Shown: positions 5,817-6,140 of the stretch, piece after piece
Layout: the number at the start of each line of letters is the position of its first letter
Position numbering within the stretch: position 1 is the stretch's first letter
Assembly (NCBI GenBank): GCA_012516225.1
Contig: JAAYWX010000174.1
Location: 1 to 6,140 of the forward strand
Length of the DNA: 6,140 nt
Source: Clostridiales bacterium
GTDB taxonomy: Bacteria; Bacillota; Clostridia; Oscillospirales; Oscillospiraceae
Direction of reading: 5' to 3'
The notes under the pieces: generated by a model
Told to the model about the DNA's origin: nothing
The model's database searches: none
What the model saw: only the letters and a program-made list of their open reading frames with translations
Program-made: the position numbers and the translations under genes

Positions 5817-6140
5817 TTGTTTGATGTGCTTAAAGAAACCGAACTGGGCAAAATGCTGCTGACCTTTTTAATCTCGATGGCACCCGTCGTAGAACTGAGG
5901 GGAGCAATTCCGGTCGGTGTTTCAATGGGGCTTGGCCATTGGCAGGCAATGCTTATAAGCATTTTAGGCAACATGGTTCCTGTCCCGTTTATAATCGTGT
6001 TTATAAGAAAAATTTTCGCATGGCTGAGGGAAAAAAGCGCAGGGCTTGAAAAGATGGTTTCAAGGCTTGAAAAGCGAGCCGAGGGCAAATGGGAAAAGGT
6101 TTACAAATATGAGCTTTTAGGCCTTGCCATCCTTGTTGCC
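5817..6140 (+). CDS. Putative small multidrug export protein (COG2426/PF06695), 5' part
   Basis: The first 108 codons of an integral membrane protein run off the window end without a stop. The start is TTG at 5817, chosen from the GGAGG site. The translation begins MFDVLKETELGKMLLTFL. A hydrophobic segment (about 13-25) runs into the family motif PVVELRGAIPVGVSMGLG (about 23-40). A second hydrophobic segment with GNMVPVPFIIVF follows (about 43-63), then a basic amphipathic stretch rich in Lys/Glu/Arg (about 64-98) and the beginning of another hydrophobic segment (LLGLAILVA). The ELRGAIP and GN-x-x-P features match the COG2426 family. The family's 'multidrug export' name is weakly supported and its substrate is not established. 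It starts 21 nt after uvrA on the same strand with no terminator between, so co-transcription is likely. Confidence 0.88.
   Translation, partial: MFDVLKETELGKMLLTFLISMAPVVELRGAIPVGVSMGLGHWQAMLISILGNMVPVPFIIVFIRKIFAWLREKSAGLEKMVSRLEKRAEGKWEKVYKYELLGLAILVA

Noticed and set aside
5792..6088. 98-aa open frame on the - strand
   Set aside because: It is antisense to the COG2426 membrane-protein gene, which has a clear ribosome site and family motifs.
1..6140. CRISPR array, insertion sequence, integrase or toxin-antitoxin system
   Set aside because: No regularly spaced direct repeats, transposase or integrase motifs, or paired small genes were found on either strand. Although two tRNA genes could serve as integration sites, no attachment-site duplication is visible beside them.

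Overview
The window looks like chromosomal DNA of a low-to-mid-GC Firmicute, most likely a gut-type member of the Clostridia (Oscillospiraceae-like). This rests on strong AGGAGG-type ribosome sites, canonical TTGACA/TATAAT promoters, a UvrA close to the Bacillus/Clostridium type, and a left-hand surface protein of a style I associate with S-layer-homology proteins of that group. The taxonomic call is an inference from sequence style, not a database result.

Layout, left to right: (1) the C-terminal 426 residues of a large Ser/Thr/Tyr/Gly-rich, probably cell-surface protein on the + strand, whose N-terminus lies outside the window. (2) A 17-bp perfect hairpin that can terminate transcription from both sides, shared with the convergent next gene. 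(3) A CorA-type divalent-cation transporter on the - strand. An ideal Shine-Dalgarno site places its start 35 codons inside the longest open frame, and a promoter about 120 nt upstream gives it a leader with two mutually exclusive small hairpins. (4) Two serine tRNA genes on the - strand, tRNA-Ser(UGA) then tRNA-Ser(GCU). A near-consensus promoter precedes the first, a hairpin-rich spacer with a second possible promoter separates them, and a long intrinsic terminator follows. (5) A divergent intergenic region of about 220 bp holding the tRNA promoter, a 9-bp inverted repeat and the uvrA promoter. (6) uvrA, complete at 940 aa, on the + strand. (7) 21 nt after it, and probably in the same operon, the first 108 codons of a COG2426/PF06695 'small multidrug export'-type membrane protein, starting at TTG and cut by the window end.

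Functionally this is mostly housekeeping: nucleotide-excision repair damage recognition, Mg2+ (or other divalent cation) uptake, and decoding of serine codons UCN and AGY. I see no mobile element, CRISPR array, toxin-antitoxin pair or phage gene, and no clear undescribed system. The points most worth a second look are small: the palindromes around the uvrA promoter and leader in the absence of a recognisable LexA box, the alternative hairpins in the corA leader, cysteines in the CorA soluble domain, the repeat-like spacer between the tRNAs, and the pairing of uvrA with a poorly characterised membrane protein.
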